A stretch of DNA of 64,000 bases from Muriicola soli (GTDB taxonomy: Bacteria > Bacteroidota > Bacteroidia > Flavobacteriales > Flavobacteriaceae): assembly GCF_004139715.1 (NCBI RefSeq), contig NZ_CP035544.1, positions 868,001 to 932,000 of the forward strand, read 5' to 3'. The notes beneath the pieces were generated by a model. That model was given only the letters and a program-made list of their open reading frames with translations. It searched no databases and was not told the DNA's origin. Shown here one piece after another: positions 1-8,178 of this stretch. Position numbers and translations under genes: made by a program. Numbering within the stretch: the first letter of the stretch is position 1; each line of letters begins with the position of its first letter.

Positions 1-2408
1 ATACCAATGTAACTACCATAGGGCAGAACGAGGTGGATGGGATACCTGTTGACGATGATGACTTTAAAAACTTCTTTGGTACTTCTGCCTCCGTAGTTCA
101 TGTGGCAGCTGCTTTTGCCTTGATGGAATCTGCATTACCGGCCTGGTACGGCACAAATTCGGGAGTAGATATATTACAACTATTCAAGGATAACGCCGAT
201 AAAGTCGGGAACGAATCTCAGTTGGGCGATGGTATTGTGAATGCAGAAAATACCTTTAAAGCGATAGCAACCCAAACAGGCGTAATCAGTGACTTTACTA
301 TCGAATTTACTTCGGAAGAAGGATCGGTAATCAGTGCAGATGAATTTGAACTTACTATCAATGGGGACTTCTTTCCTGAAGATCCTACAGTTTTCTTCGG
401 CGAGGATGAACTGCCGATAGTTTTTTATGACCCCGAGAATCCTTCGGAGATAAAAGTTTTGGTAGGACCTTTTACGGGCAATGATCCCGTTACAGTGTTT
501 ACAAACTCTACAGTTCCTTTAGGGACGGATGGCGGAAATTCTAATCCTATTTTTTTGTTGGATGATGGAATTATAGCTATAAATGTAATTGCGGAAGATA
601 TCGATGTAGAATACGGCCAGGACTATGACTTTAGCTTTACCGTTGAAGGATTACCAGAAGGGGTGACCTTCGAAAGCCTCGGACTACCGGATATTATCTA
701 TACGACGGCAGCAACGCCTCCGTTCCCAAAAATCGGGAATTACGTCGTCTTCCCGTCTTTTGACCTGGAAAATGCGAGTGCCGATCAGTTGACCGCTTTG
801 CAAGACTATGTAGTAAATTTTAAAAGCGGTTCTCTTTCAGTTGCTAAAAAAGACCTTGAAATTATTCCTGATCCGCTGGAGGTAACCTATGGTGAGGCTA
901 TAAACCTGAATTTGAGCTATAATTACGACAATACAAATATTGCGGATAACACTGCATTCCTTTCAGCCATTTCGGAGGCCCATTCCGCCGACTTCTTTCC
1001 GGAGAATACCCTGGCCCTGATTAATGGTTTTAAAGCCCTGGTCAACGACGAACAGCTCGCGATTTTGAATTTGCTAGAGGATGGTAGCTGGATATCCACA
1101 GAGAGGACGTTGCAGAATGGATTTAAGGCTCTCGTGAATGAAATGAATCTGGTCAACCTCAATACATCACACTTTGAAGATTATTCAGATTATCTAACCA
1201 ATGGTTTTAAAGCACTTGTTAATGATTTTAAAGCCCTGGTCAACAGTGAAGACCTCTTTAGTGGCAATGCTTCTTTCGGTTCAATTCAAAATGGATTTAA
1301 AGCCCTTGTAAATGACAGTGAACTGGGCGGGGAATCAGATTTGAATGACTATTCAGAAGTTTTTGCTATCGTTTATGATGGTGATGATGATACGCCAATT
1401 TCCAGATTTTATTCTCTTAACTTGATAACAGGACTCGATGTTACTCCCTTACCGGAATTCCACTCCTCCTTCGCGGGGACCATACTCGATCCTATTGCTT
1501 ACAACTTTAACATAACTTACAAGTCGGGTACGATTATTGTCAATCCCGCCAGACTTGATATTTCCATTGGTGATCTTGTGATTGATCAGGGGGAAGATAT
1601 AGATACATCCTTACTAGATATTAGTATTGAAGGTTATGAATACGATGAGACTCTTGCTGATGTATTCCCTGATGGCATTCCCTATCTGTTTAAAGATGCA
1701 AACGGCGTAGCTTATACTCCCGGAGCTACCGGAATCTTCTTTATTACCATTCAGAATCCTCAGAATTACGAAATCAACTATGAACGGACCGGAGTGCTTT
1801 ATATTAATCCTGGCGGGGACCAATTGCGCAAGATTAGAACCTATTTGGACTGTGTGGAGGAAAATTTTGGTGATCCGGACGGACTCAATTATATAGCACA
1901 TTACCGCTATATAAATCCAAATGATGAAACCATTTATATTCTGGAAGGTCCGGAGAATCTACTGACGGGTCCGGCATCCAATGGCGGAGGACTTCCCTTT
2001 ATATTCCTTCCAGGGGAGAATACCTTTCAGATCCGATTTGACGGAAATACGATGAAATGGGAGCTAACCAGCAGGGATAGTACGCATAAGAGTTCTACAA
2101 CCTCCACGGCCAATTCAAATTCTAACCGCTGTGATGCTGGATATATAACCAACGAGTTTTTTACTAACTCCTTTATTATTTATCCCAATCCTGTAAATGG
2201 CCTGTTGTTTATCGATCAGAATTTACCAGAACAGCTTACCCTGGATGTCTTCGATATATTTGGTATCTTACATCTCTCGACAACTTTAGACGGCAGATCA
2301 GGACCCCTCACCCACGAAATCGACATGAGTGCTTATAATAACGGAATGTATATACTTCGTTTTAGTTTGCAGGATGATGTTCAGGTATATACCATCATTA
2401 AAGAATGA
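1..2408 (+). CDS. T9SS-exported subtilisin-like serine peptidase, C-terminal part (5' end outside window)
   Basis: The frame is open to the left edge, so the N-terminus is missing; a GTG at 33 is only an internal codon. Numbering from that GTG, GTSAS at residues 16-20 is the catalytic serine motif of S8 subtilases (Ser18), followed by the usual small-residue helix. The Asp and His of the triad must lie outside the window. Next come beta-rich segments resembling MBG domains (typical VEYGQ/VTYGEA starts near residues 190 and 288), a block of NGFKALVN repeats (331-428) and, from about residue 717, FIIYPNPVNG...MYILRF, a type A T9SS C-terminal sorting domain. The inferred product is a secreted or surface-anchored protease. 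Its stop overlaps the next start in ATGA, suggesting translational coupling to the cyclase gene. The family call is firm; the substrate is unknown. Confidence 0.85.
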   Translation, partial: TNVTTIGQNEVDGIPVDDDDFKNFFGTSASVVHVAAAFALMESALPAWYGTNSGVDILQLFKDNADKVGNESQLGDGIVNAENTFKAIATQTGVISDFTIEFTSEEGSVISADEFELTINGDFFPEDPTVFFGEDELPIVFYDPENPSEIKVLVGPFTGNDPVTVFTNSTVPLGTDGGNSNPIFLLDDGIIAINVIAEDIDVEYGQDYDFSFTVEGLPEGVTFESLGLPDIIYTTAATPPFPKIGNYVVFPSFDLENASADQLTALQDYVVNFKSGSLSVAKKDLEIIPDPLEVTYGEAINLNLSYNYDNTNIADNTAFLSAISEAHSADFFPENTLALINGFKALVNDEQLAILNLLEDGSWISTERTLQNGFKALVNEMNLVNLNTSHFEDYSDYLTNGFKALVNDFKALVNSEDLFSGNASFGSIQNGFKALVNDSELGGESDLNDYSEVFAIVYDGDDDTPISRFYSLNLITGLDVTPLPEFHSSFAGTILDPIAYNFNITYKSGTIIVNPARLDISIGDLVIDQGEDIDTSLLDISIEGYEYDETLADVFPDGIPYLFKDANGVAYTPGATGIFFITIQNPQNYEINYERTGVLYINPGGDQLRKIRTYLDCVEENFGDPDGLNYIAHYRYINPNDETIYILEGPENLLTGPASNGGGLPFIFLPGENTFQIRFDGNTMKWELTSRDSTHKSSTTSTANSNSNRCDAGYITNEFFTNSFIIYPNPVNGLLFIDQNLPEQLTLDVFDIFGILHLSTTLDGRSGPLTHEIDMSAYNNGMYILRFSLQDDVQVYTIIKE
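1023..1316 (+). repeat. Five-copy NGFKALVN(D/E) peptide repeat inside the protease
   Basis: The nine-residue unit NGFKALVND/E starts at 1023, 1116, 1200 and 1290. A shortened copy, FKALVNS, follows the third unit directly at 1227. Units are 84-93 bases apart start to start. The peptide is almost invariant while synonymous positions vary (for example GCC/GCT/GCA for Ala and CTG/CTC/CTT for Leu). The repeat is therefore kept at protein level and is not a recent DNA duplication. Function unknown. Confidence 0.85.
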
Positions 2409-4414
2409 TAATAAGGGAAAGCGCAATCAATTATCGCAAGAGCCATACCAACAGAATTTTTCTGATGGTGGCTTTGCTTTTTATCTCTTTTTGGTCTCGT
2501 GCACAGCAAACACAAATAGATAGCTTAAAGAATATTCTTGAAAAGGGTTCCAGGGATACATCGGCGGTAAATACATTGAACCTGCTAAGCTTGGCTGTCC
2601 TTTCTAATGAGGATATAGACAAAGCTATAGCATATGCCATGGAGGCCAATGATCTTGCCGATGATATTAATTACGACTCCGGACAGGCTTTAGCTCAAAA
2701 ATATATAGGTCTGGGATATTTCTATCAGGGGAATTACCTGGCTGTAATGGACCATTGGAACCAATCTTTAGAAAGTTATAAAAAGGTTAGGGACACCAGT
2801 GGCATGGCTAACATCCTCAACAATCTGGGAGGCGTGTATTTAAGTCAGGGTGGAAGCGATAAAGCCCTGGATTATTATTTGCAATCTCTCTACTACGCAG
2901 AAAAGGTCAAGGATACGTTCAGGATCACATCTGTCTTGCCTAATATTGGCGCAGTATATGGCGATCTGAAAGATTACGACAAGGCCCTGGAGTACTTCCA
3001 ACGTATGGAAAAGTACCTCCCCGGAATTGATAACCCCCAGATTACAACTTACTACTATATGGGGGTCGGTGAAATTTATAATAAGTTAAAAAAGTATGAT
3101 CTGGCCCTGGAGGCCTATCAATGGGCCCTGCCCTTAACCGAGAATACTTCCGATTACGCTCATATACTAAAGGAAATGGGAATGATTGAAAATGCTTTGG
3201 GTAATCGGGCCAAAGCCATTGACTATTTAACTCTGTCCTATAGAACCGCAAAAGAGAAAAATCAGCAACTCGAGTTGCTACATGCCCTTATTGGCCTGGG
3301 AGAGATGTACAAAGCATCAAATTACAGTAAAGCTGTAGATCTGTACAATGAGGCCGAATCCCTGGCCATTGAACTGGAGACGAATAAAGGTCTTCGAGAT
3401 ATCTACAGGGGCTTATCTGAAACCTACGCCTCCAAAGGAGATTATAATAAAGCCTATACATTCCAGACCCTGTTTTTAGCCCAGAAAGATTCGATCTATA
3501 ACAAGGAAACTGACGACAAAATAAGAGGGCTGCAGTTTGATTTTGAAAATCAGCAGAATCAGGATAAAATTGGCCTTCTGAATAAGGAGAAGGAAATAGC
3601 CACTCTGCAGGCAAAAAGACAGAAATACGTGATCTATGGTACTATAATTTCTCTTATCCTGGTATTTGTGATGGCTGTTGGGGCTTATAGCCGATACAAG
3701 TATGTAAAAAAGACAAATAAAATTATTGAAGACGAGAAAGATCGATCTGAAAAACTGCTGTTGAACATACTCCCCGAAGAAACGGCCAGGGAGCTGAAAG
3801 AAAAGGGTAAAGTAGCCGCCAAACGCTTCGAATCGGTAACCATTCTTTTCTCAGATTTTAAAGGATTTACCTCTCATGCACAACACCTTAATCCGGAGAT
3901 CCTGGTAAAAAGTGTGGATTATTACTTCTCGCGCTTCGATGAGATTATGGATAAATACGGTCTGGAAAAGATCAAAACCGTAGGTGATGCCTATATGTGT
4001 GCAGGAGGTCTGCCTTTTCCAACTTCTGATCATCCCTTTAAAATGATTGAGGCGGCGATAGAAATGGCTGCGGTTATGGAAGAAATCAAAATCAGGCCCA
4101 AAGAGGATATTGTTCCCTTTGATGTACGGATAGGGATCAATACCGGTACCGTGGTTGCCGGAGTGGTTGGACTAAATAAATTTGCATACGACATCTGGGG
4201 AGATGCAGTAAACGTGGCATCGCGAATGGAGACCAAGTCTGAGCCAGGAAGAATCAATATCTCGGAGAATACTTATGAGATCATCAAAAACGTTTACGAT
4301 TGTGAATTCAGGGGAGAAGTAGAGGTTAAAAATAAGGGCAAAATGTCCATGTATTTTGTAAAGGGGAGGAAAATAATCCGCCATGCGAAATCAGAAAAAG
4401 AAGTAAATGCTTAA
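2405..4414 (+). CDS. TPR-sensor membrane class III adenylate/guanylate cyclase
   Basis: Residues 17-34 form a signal-like hydrophobic segment ending in SRAQ. About nine TPR-like helical pairs (roughly 55-370), a coiled coil (375-405), one membrane helix (408-428) and a linker with LLLNILPEETARELKEKG precede a class III cyclase domain (474-655). Expected topology is periplasmic TPR sensor and cytoplasmic cyclase. Metal-binding aspartates are D484 (SDFKGF) and D528 (VGDAY). Transition-state residues are N603 and R607. The purine-selecting pair is K524 and D596 (YDIWGD), which in the family indicates ATP over GTP, so the predicted product is cAMP. The start is the ATG in the ATGA overlap with the protease. 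A PycTM-like effector follows 25 bases downstream, then an HD phosphohydrolase, suggesting a self-contained cyclic nucleotide module. Nucleotide specificity is inferred, not shown. Confidence 0.88.
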   Translation: MIIRESAINYRKSHTNRIFLMVALLFISFWSRAQQTQIDSLKNILEKGSRDTSAVNTLNLLSLAVLSNEDIDKAIAYAMEANDLADDINYDSGQALAQKYIGLGYFYQGNYLAVMDHWNQSLESYKKVRDTSGMANILNNLGGVYLSQGGSDKALDYYLQSLYYAEKVKDTFRITSVLPNIGAVYGDLKDYDKALEYFQRMEKYLPGIDNPQITTYYYMGVGEIYNKLKKYDLALEAYQWALPLTENTSDYAHILKEMGMIENALGNRAKAIDYLTLSYRTAKEKNQQLELLHALIGLGEMYKASNYSKAVDLYNEAESLAIELETNKGLRDIYRGLSETYASKGDYNKAYTFQTLFLAQKDSIYNKETDDKIRGLQFDFENQQNQDKIGLLNKEKEIATLQAKRQKYVIYGTIISLILVFVMAVGAYSRYKYVKKTNKIIEDEKDRSEKLLLNILPEETARELKEKGKVAAKRFESVTILFSDFKGFTSHAQHLNPEILVKSVDYYFSRFDEIMDKYGLEKIKTVGDAYMCAGGLPFPTSDHPFKMIEAAIEMAAVMEEIKIRPKEDIVPFDVRIGINTGTVVAGVVGLNKFAYDIWGDAVNVASRMETKSEPGRINISENTYEIIKNVYDCEFRGEVEVKNKGKMSMYFVKGRKIIRHAKSEKEVNA

Positions 4415-4439
4415 ATTGTACACTACAAGCATTTAAAAT

Positions 4440-4958
4440 ATGATAGGCCGCCAAGATCCGAACAATTACTGGGAACAACTGGAACGTCTTGAAAAACTGA
4501 TCAGAGCCTCCGAATTTAAAGCAGGGGTGATCTTCTCCTTTCACAGCCTGATCCTGGGCCTTTTTGCAGAACGACTCGATATCTTCCAGACTACCTTTGA
4601 AAATAATGGATGGTTTACTGCCTTTGCGGGTTTATGGCTAATCGCTGTTTTTATCTCCATTTATTATTGTTTCAGGTGTTTTATGCCGCGTATGGAAATG
4701 AAATATGACGATAACGTCTTTTTCTTTATGGATGCGGTAAAAGCTTTTGGTACCTCCGAAGAGTATACCGAGAAATTACTGGAAATCTGTGGAAGCGAGG
4801 AAGAGCTCTATACACAATTAGCTCAACAGATCCATGCCGAGAGTAAGATCATCGCTGAAAAGTTTGGCAGCGTTCAAAGCTCTCTCCGTTTCTTTGCCCT
4901 GAGTTTTATTTTTGCTATGCTGAGTCTTATTATTTGGCTCGTACAGATCATAAGCTAA
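4440..4958 (+). CDS. PycTM-like (DUF5706/Pycsar effector family) membrane protein
   Basis: A 172-residue protein with membrane segments at about 27-43, 58-81 and 149-170. An N-terminal amphipathic stretch leads into ASEFKAGVIFSFHSLILGLF, matching the (A)DxKAgxll(s)in entry to the first helix that I recall for the Pycsar transmembrane effector family. The cytoplasmic part between helices two and three carries MDAVKAFGTSEEY and LYTQLAQQIHAESKIIAEKF, again like the family (F-x-d-i, EEY, q-I-x-x-l-S-k-I-l-x-x-K). In Pycsar, such proteins respond to a cyclic nucleotide and damage the inner membrane. Here the upstream gene encodes a cyclase. Family membership is inferred from pattern, and toxicity or defence function is not shown by sequence. 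Confidence 0.72.
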   Translation: MIGRQDPNNYWEQLERLEKLIRASEFKAGVIFSFHSLILGLFAERLDIFQTTFENNGWFTAFAGLWLIAVFISIYYCFRCFMPRMEMKYDDNVFFFMDAVKAFGTSEEYTEKLLEICGSEEELYTQLAQQIHAESKIIAEKFGSVQSSLRFFALSFIFAMLSLIIWLVQIIS

Positions 4959-4971
4959 AAACGTCACGCTC

Positions 4972-5556
4972 ATGACGCGATATCTGAAATTGCGCAGGAA
5001 AGCGCTCCACATCCTCCAAACGGAACTTTCGGAGGATCTCTGTTATCACGGCATGGCACACACTTTAGACGTCCTTAAAGTTTGTGATGGTTACATCAGC
5101 AGAGGAAAATTATACGGCGAAAAAGCGATGTTGCTGAGGACAGGAGCGCTTTGTCATGACCTGGGCTTTACGACATCTTATCAGAATCACGAAGAACACG
5201 GAATAACCATCGCTCTGCAAATGATGAAGGACTATCGTTATTCTCCGGTTCAACGAAGGGTGGTAGTTGGACTCATTAGGGCGACAGAAGTGCCGCAAAC
5301 CCCCAAAACTCATCTGGAAAAGATATTATGTGATGCTGACCTCGATTATCTGGGACGCGACGACTATGGTAAGATCAGTAATTTATTGCTCAAGGAACTA
5401 AAACACTTTGGGGTTGAACTCACCAGAGAAGAATGGAGGCAAAAGCAGATCTCATTTCTGCAAAAACACAACTACCACACTACCTATGCGCAAAAATACA
5501 GGGAGCCAATTAAACAGGGACACCTTCGGGAAATTCGAGATCAGCAGAGTAATTAA
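4972..5556 (+). CDS. HD-domain metal-dependent phosphohydrolase
   Basis: A 194-residue HD protein. Candidate metal ligands are H26/H30 (YHGMAHT), H62-D63 (LCHDLGF) and D121/D123 (CDADLDYLG). NHEEHG at 72-77 and RATEVPQTP near 103 are further landmarks. The whole length, including the C-terminal KHNYHTTYAQ segment, resembles the N-terminal HD half of Bacteroidota proteins in which HD is fused to a PycTM domain; here the two modules are separate genes. It starts 13 bases after the PycTM-like gene, so cotranscription is likely. A plausible role is hydrolysis of the cyclic nucleotide or another nucleotide to reset signalling. The substrate cannot be read from the sequence. Confidence 0.82.
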   Translation: MTRYLKLRRKALHILQTELSEDLCYHGMAHTLDVLKVCDGYISRGKLYGEKAMLLRTGALCHDLGFTTSYQNHEEHGITIALQMMKDYRYSPVQRRVVVGLIRATEVPQTPKTHLEKILCDADLDYLGRDDYGKISNLLLKELKHFGVELTREEWRQKQISFLQKHNYHTTYAQKYREPIKQGHLREIRDQQSN

Positions 5557-5710
5557 TTGTCAGTGATCGAACGCCTTAGTTTGGTAAGAGAATAGTTCAT
5601 AAAATACTCTAGGCTGTGGAGTCCCTAATATGCCGGAGACGGCTTTATGCCCGTGTATTAAGCAACACACATGAGAGAAAAAGCAAAATAACCAACACGG
5701 ATAGTATATT

Positions 5711-6004
5711 TTAAGCCTTTTCCTTCCCAAGTGGCATCAGGTATTTACTGTCCATATAAAATGTGCCATAGGGTAATAAAGAAGCCAGGAAAAAGCTAAA
5801 ATACCGCCTCAATCCCCAGCCCTGTTGCCTGCAAAAGACAAAAGCAAGAATGATAAAGCAGATAAATAGAACCCCGTGAACATAGCCTATGTAAATATTG
5901 GGCTCCCGTATGTTCGCCCAGTACTTTAGAGGCATACTAAAACCAAATAACAAAAGGTATGAGATACCCTCAAGAATGGCCAAAAGGCGCATTAAAAGAA
6001 GCAT
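5711..6004 (-). CDS. DUF3817 family small integral membrane protein
   Basis: A 97-residue protein with three predicted membrane helices (about 5-24, 40-60 and 68-86). LEGISYLLLFGFSMPLKY near the N-terminus and an IGYVHGVLF segment are characteristic of DUF3817 (YdzA-like) proteins. Function unknown. It lies 10 bases downstream of lpdA on the same strand and is probably cotranscribed with it. The 154 bases between its stop and the HD gene hold only a short GCCG-GAGA-CGGC hairpin (5632-5643) with a weak T tract, in which I see no gene. Confidence 0.75.
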   Translation of the reverse strand: MLLLMRLLAILEGISYLLLFGFSMPLKYWANIREPNIYIGYVHGVLFICFIILAFVFCRQQGWGLRRYFSFFLASLLPYGTFYMDSKYLMPLGKEKA

Positions 6005-6014
6005 ATAGTGTTAT

Positions 6015-7406
6015 TTACAAGTGAATTACTTCCCCGTAGGCATCAGCAACGGCCTCCATCACGGCCTCACTCATGGTAGGGTGGGGGTGAACGGTTTTCA
6101 GGATCTCATGCCCGGTGGTCTCGAGTTTACGTCCCAGAACCGCTTCAGCGATCATATCGGTTACCCCGGCGCCAATCATATGGCAACCGAGCCACTCCCC
6201 GTACTTAGCATCAAAGATGACCTTTACAAAGCCGTCTGAATTCCCGGAAGCCTGGGCTTTACCACTTGCAGAAAAAGGAAATTTTCCCACTTTGATGTCG
6301 AGACCTTTTTCCCGTGCCTGTTTTTCGGTAAGTCCAACAGAGGCAACTTCAGGCATACAATAGGTACATCCCGGAATATTCCCGTAATCCAATGGCTCCA
6401 CGTGCATACCGGCTATCTTTTCCACACAGAGGATTCCCTCTGCCGAGGCAACATGCGCCAGGGCCGGTCCGGCCGTAACATCGCCTATGGCGTAGTACCC
6501 GGGAATGTTGGTTTGGTAGTAGTCGTTCACCAGGATCTTGTCCCTGTCTGTGGCAACACCTACCTCTTCCAGTCCGATATTTTCAATGTTGGTTTTGATA
6601 CCCACGGCAGACAAGACCACATCTGCTTCTAAAATTTCTTCTCCTTTTGGAGTTTTGACGGTTACTTTCACTCCATCTCCTGAGGTGTCGGCCTTAGTCA
6701 CTTCGGAGGAAGTCATAATTTTAATGCCCGACTTCTTAAAATTCCGCTCCAGTTGTTTGGAGATCTCTTCATCTTCTACGGGAACGATATTAGGTAGAAA
6801 TTCTACCACAGTGACTTCCGTACCCATGGCGTTGTAAAAATAGGCGAACTCTATCCCTATGGCTCCACTCCCCACAACGACTAGCTTATCCGGCTGCTTT
6901 TCTAGCGTCATTGCCTTTCTGTACCCAATAATTTTTTTTCCATCTTGGGGTAAACTCGGAAGTTCTCTACTTCTGGCACCGGTTGCAATGATAATATGCG
7001 AGGCACTGTATTCGGTTTCTTTTCCGTCTTCGCCTTTGACAACAACTTTTTTTCCTTGCTTTATTTTTCCGTATCCGTTGATGACCTCGATCTTATTCTT
7101 TTTCATCAGGAATTGGACCCCCTTGCTCATTCCAGATGCGACATTCCGACTCCTTTTTACAACGGCATCAAAGTCTTTATCGGCTCCCTCTACTTTCAGG
7201 CCATAGTCGCCTGCATGCTGAAGATATTCAAAAACCTGGGCCGACTTTAAAAGTGCTTTGGTGGGAATACAACCCCAGTTGAGGCATACACCCCCAAGGC
7301 TCTCTTTTTCAATAATTGCGGTTTTCATTCCCAACTGTGACGCTCGGATGGCTGTTACATATCCACCGGGTCCGCTGCCCAAAACAATAACATCGAAATT
7401 GCTCAT
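6015..7406 (-). CDS. lpdA: Dihydrolipoyl dehydrogenase (E3)
   Basis: This flavoprotein reoxidises the dihydrolipoyl group of 2-oxoacid dehydrogenase complexes (and the glycine cleavage system) with NAD+. An N-terminal FAD fold (VLGSGPGGY, 8-16) is followed by the redox disulfide in GGVCLNWGCIPTK (C41 and C46). The NAD-binding glycine motif is VVVGSGAIGIEF (near 175-187). The C-terminal HPHPTMSEAVMEA supplies the catalytic His442-Glu447 dyad. At 463 residues it has normal full length. A good Bacteroidota-type promoter lies upstream. No E1 or E2 gene is in the window, so the complex it serves is not indicated by context; gcvT is about 41 kb away. Confidence 0.96.
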   Translation of the reverse strand: MSNFDVIVLGSGPGGYVTAIRASQLGMKTAIIEKESLGGVCLNWGCIPTKALLKSAQVFEYLQHAGDYGLKVEGADKDFDAVVKRSRNVASGMSKGVQFLMKKNKIEVINGYGKIKQGKKVVVKGEDGKETEYSASHIIIATGARSRELPSLPQDGKKIIGYRKAMTLEKQPDKLVVVGSGAIGIEFAYFYNAMGTEVTVVEFLPNIVPVEDEEISKQLERNFKKSGIKIMTSSEVTKADTSGDGVKVTVKTPKGEEILEADVVLSAVGIKTNIENIGLEEVGVATDRDKILVNDYYQTNIPGYYAIGDVTAGPALAHVASAEGILCVEKIAGMHVEPLDYGNIPGCTYCMPEVASVGLTEKQAREKGLDIKVGKFPFSASGKAQASGNSDGFVKVIFDAKYGEWLGCHMIGAGVTDMIAEAVLGRKLETTGHEILKTVHPHPTMSEAVMEAVADAYGEVIHL

Positions 7407-7441
7407 CTATTTTTCTTTAAGGATCTATATAAGTGCGGAGG

Positions 7442-7473
7442 CAAAGTTACAAAACCAATTGCAAACGATTCAA
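7442..7473 (-). promoter_or_regulatory. Predicted Bacteroidota-type promoter of lpdA
   Basis: On the minus strand a TTG (-33 element, 7473-7471) is separated by 21 bases from TAACTTTG (7449-7442), matching TTG-N19-21-TAnnTTTG. Transcription would begin near 7436, giving an untranslated leader of about 30 bases before lpdA. Confidence 0.5.
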
Positions 7474-7564
7474 CGAATACCGTCGCTTTCCCTGAAAGAA
7501 ATAACAACCATATACGTTGTCCGTAAATAAGGAACTTAAGGACTTCAATAAGAGATAGATGGGA

Positions 7565-8074
7565 TTATTTTGCCGGTACAAATTCTAGAGCAGCGCCATT
7601 GATGCAGTGGCGTTTTCCGGTAGTCGCACTTGGTCCGTCATCAAAAACATGTCCAAGATGCCCTCCGCAAACGGCACAGTGCTCCTCAGTACGGGGGTAG
7701 CCAATCTTATAATCGGTTTCATAGGCCACATTCCCTTCAATAGCACGATCAAAACTCGGCCATCCGGTTCCGGAATCGTATTTGTGCTCACTGCTAAATA
7801 CCGGTGTTTTGCATCCTGCACAAACATAAGTGCCTGCTTCCTTGTTCCTTAACCACTCACTGCTTCCAGGATTTTCTGTGCCGGCCTTACGCAGTATATA
7901 AAATTGCATATCGGTAAGTTCTGCGCGCCATTCGGCTTCTGTTTTAGAAACCTCGTATGTTGTTGATTCTTGTTCTTCGGCTGTGGCCGTTTTATCCTTG
8001 TTGTCTTTTTCCTGAGACACTCCTTTACAACCTATGGCCAGCATGCAAATGCCTATCAATACAATCTTTTTCAT
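7565..8074 (-). CDS. msrB: Peptide-methionine (R)-S-oxide reductase, lipoprotein form
   Basis: Reduces methionine-R-sulfoxide in oxidised proteins. I start it at 8074, where MKKIVLIGICMLAIGC gives a lipoprotein signal with lipidated Cys16; a frame extension to 8119 would spoil that signal and begin at or upstream of the likely transcription start. A charged linker (17-45) leads to the MsrB fold. Zinc cysteines are C85/C88 (CAGC) and C133/C136 (CAVC). The catalytic residue is C157 in RHCINGAALEF, and GTGWPSF and GHVFDDGP are family signatures. No MsrA domain is fused. The predicted location is the periplasm, attached to a membrane, implying repair of envelope proteins. Confidence 0.93.
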   Translation of the reverse strand: MKKIVLIGICMLAIGCKGVSQEKDNKDKTATAEEQESTTYEVSKTEAEWRAELTDMQFYILRKAGTENPGSSEWLRNKEAGTYVCAGCKTPVFSSEHKYDSGTGWPSFDRAIEGNVAYETDYKIGYPRTEEHCAVCGGHLGHVFDDGPSATTGKRHCINGAALEFVPAK

Positions 8075-8116
8075 AACAAATTTTTCTTTAAAGTCGATTC
8101 GAATTCCTTTTCCTTT

Positions 8117-8124
8117 CAAAAATA
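8117..8124 (-). promoter_or_regulatory. Candidate -7 element for msrB
   Basis: TATTTTTG on the minus strand matches TAnnTTTG and sits just after the terminator of the upstream lipoprotein gene. No TTG is found at the expected -33 spacing. A start near 8111 would support translation from 8074 rather than 8119. Confidence 0.33.
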
Positions 8125-8130
8125 GTCATA

Positions 8131-8160
8131 AAAAAACCCCCGAAGAATTCTCCGGGGGTT
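8131..8160 (-). terminator. Rho-independent terminator of the collagen-like lipoprotein gene
   Basis: AACCCCCG and CGGGGGTT form a stem around a partly self-complementary AGAATTCT interior. Read on the minus strand, the hairpin is followed by a run of seven T. It lies 18 bases past the stop of the gene that ends at 8179. Confidence 0.85.
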
Positions 8161-8178
8161 CTTAAGAAATCTTTAGTA

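Noticed and set aside
2405-5556. Calling the cyclase cassette a proven Pycsar defence system
   Set aside because: The residues predict an adenylate cyclase with a large sensor domain, and no defence island, toxin or mobile context surrounds it.
5632-5643. GCCG-GAGA-CGGC hairpin downstream of the HD gene
   Set aside because: The stem is only four pairs and the T tract is weak, so I do not call a terminator.
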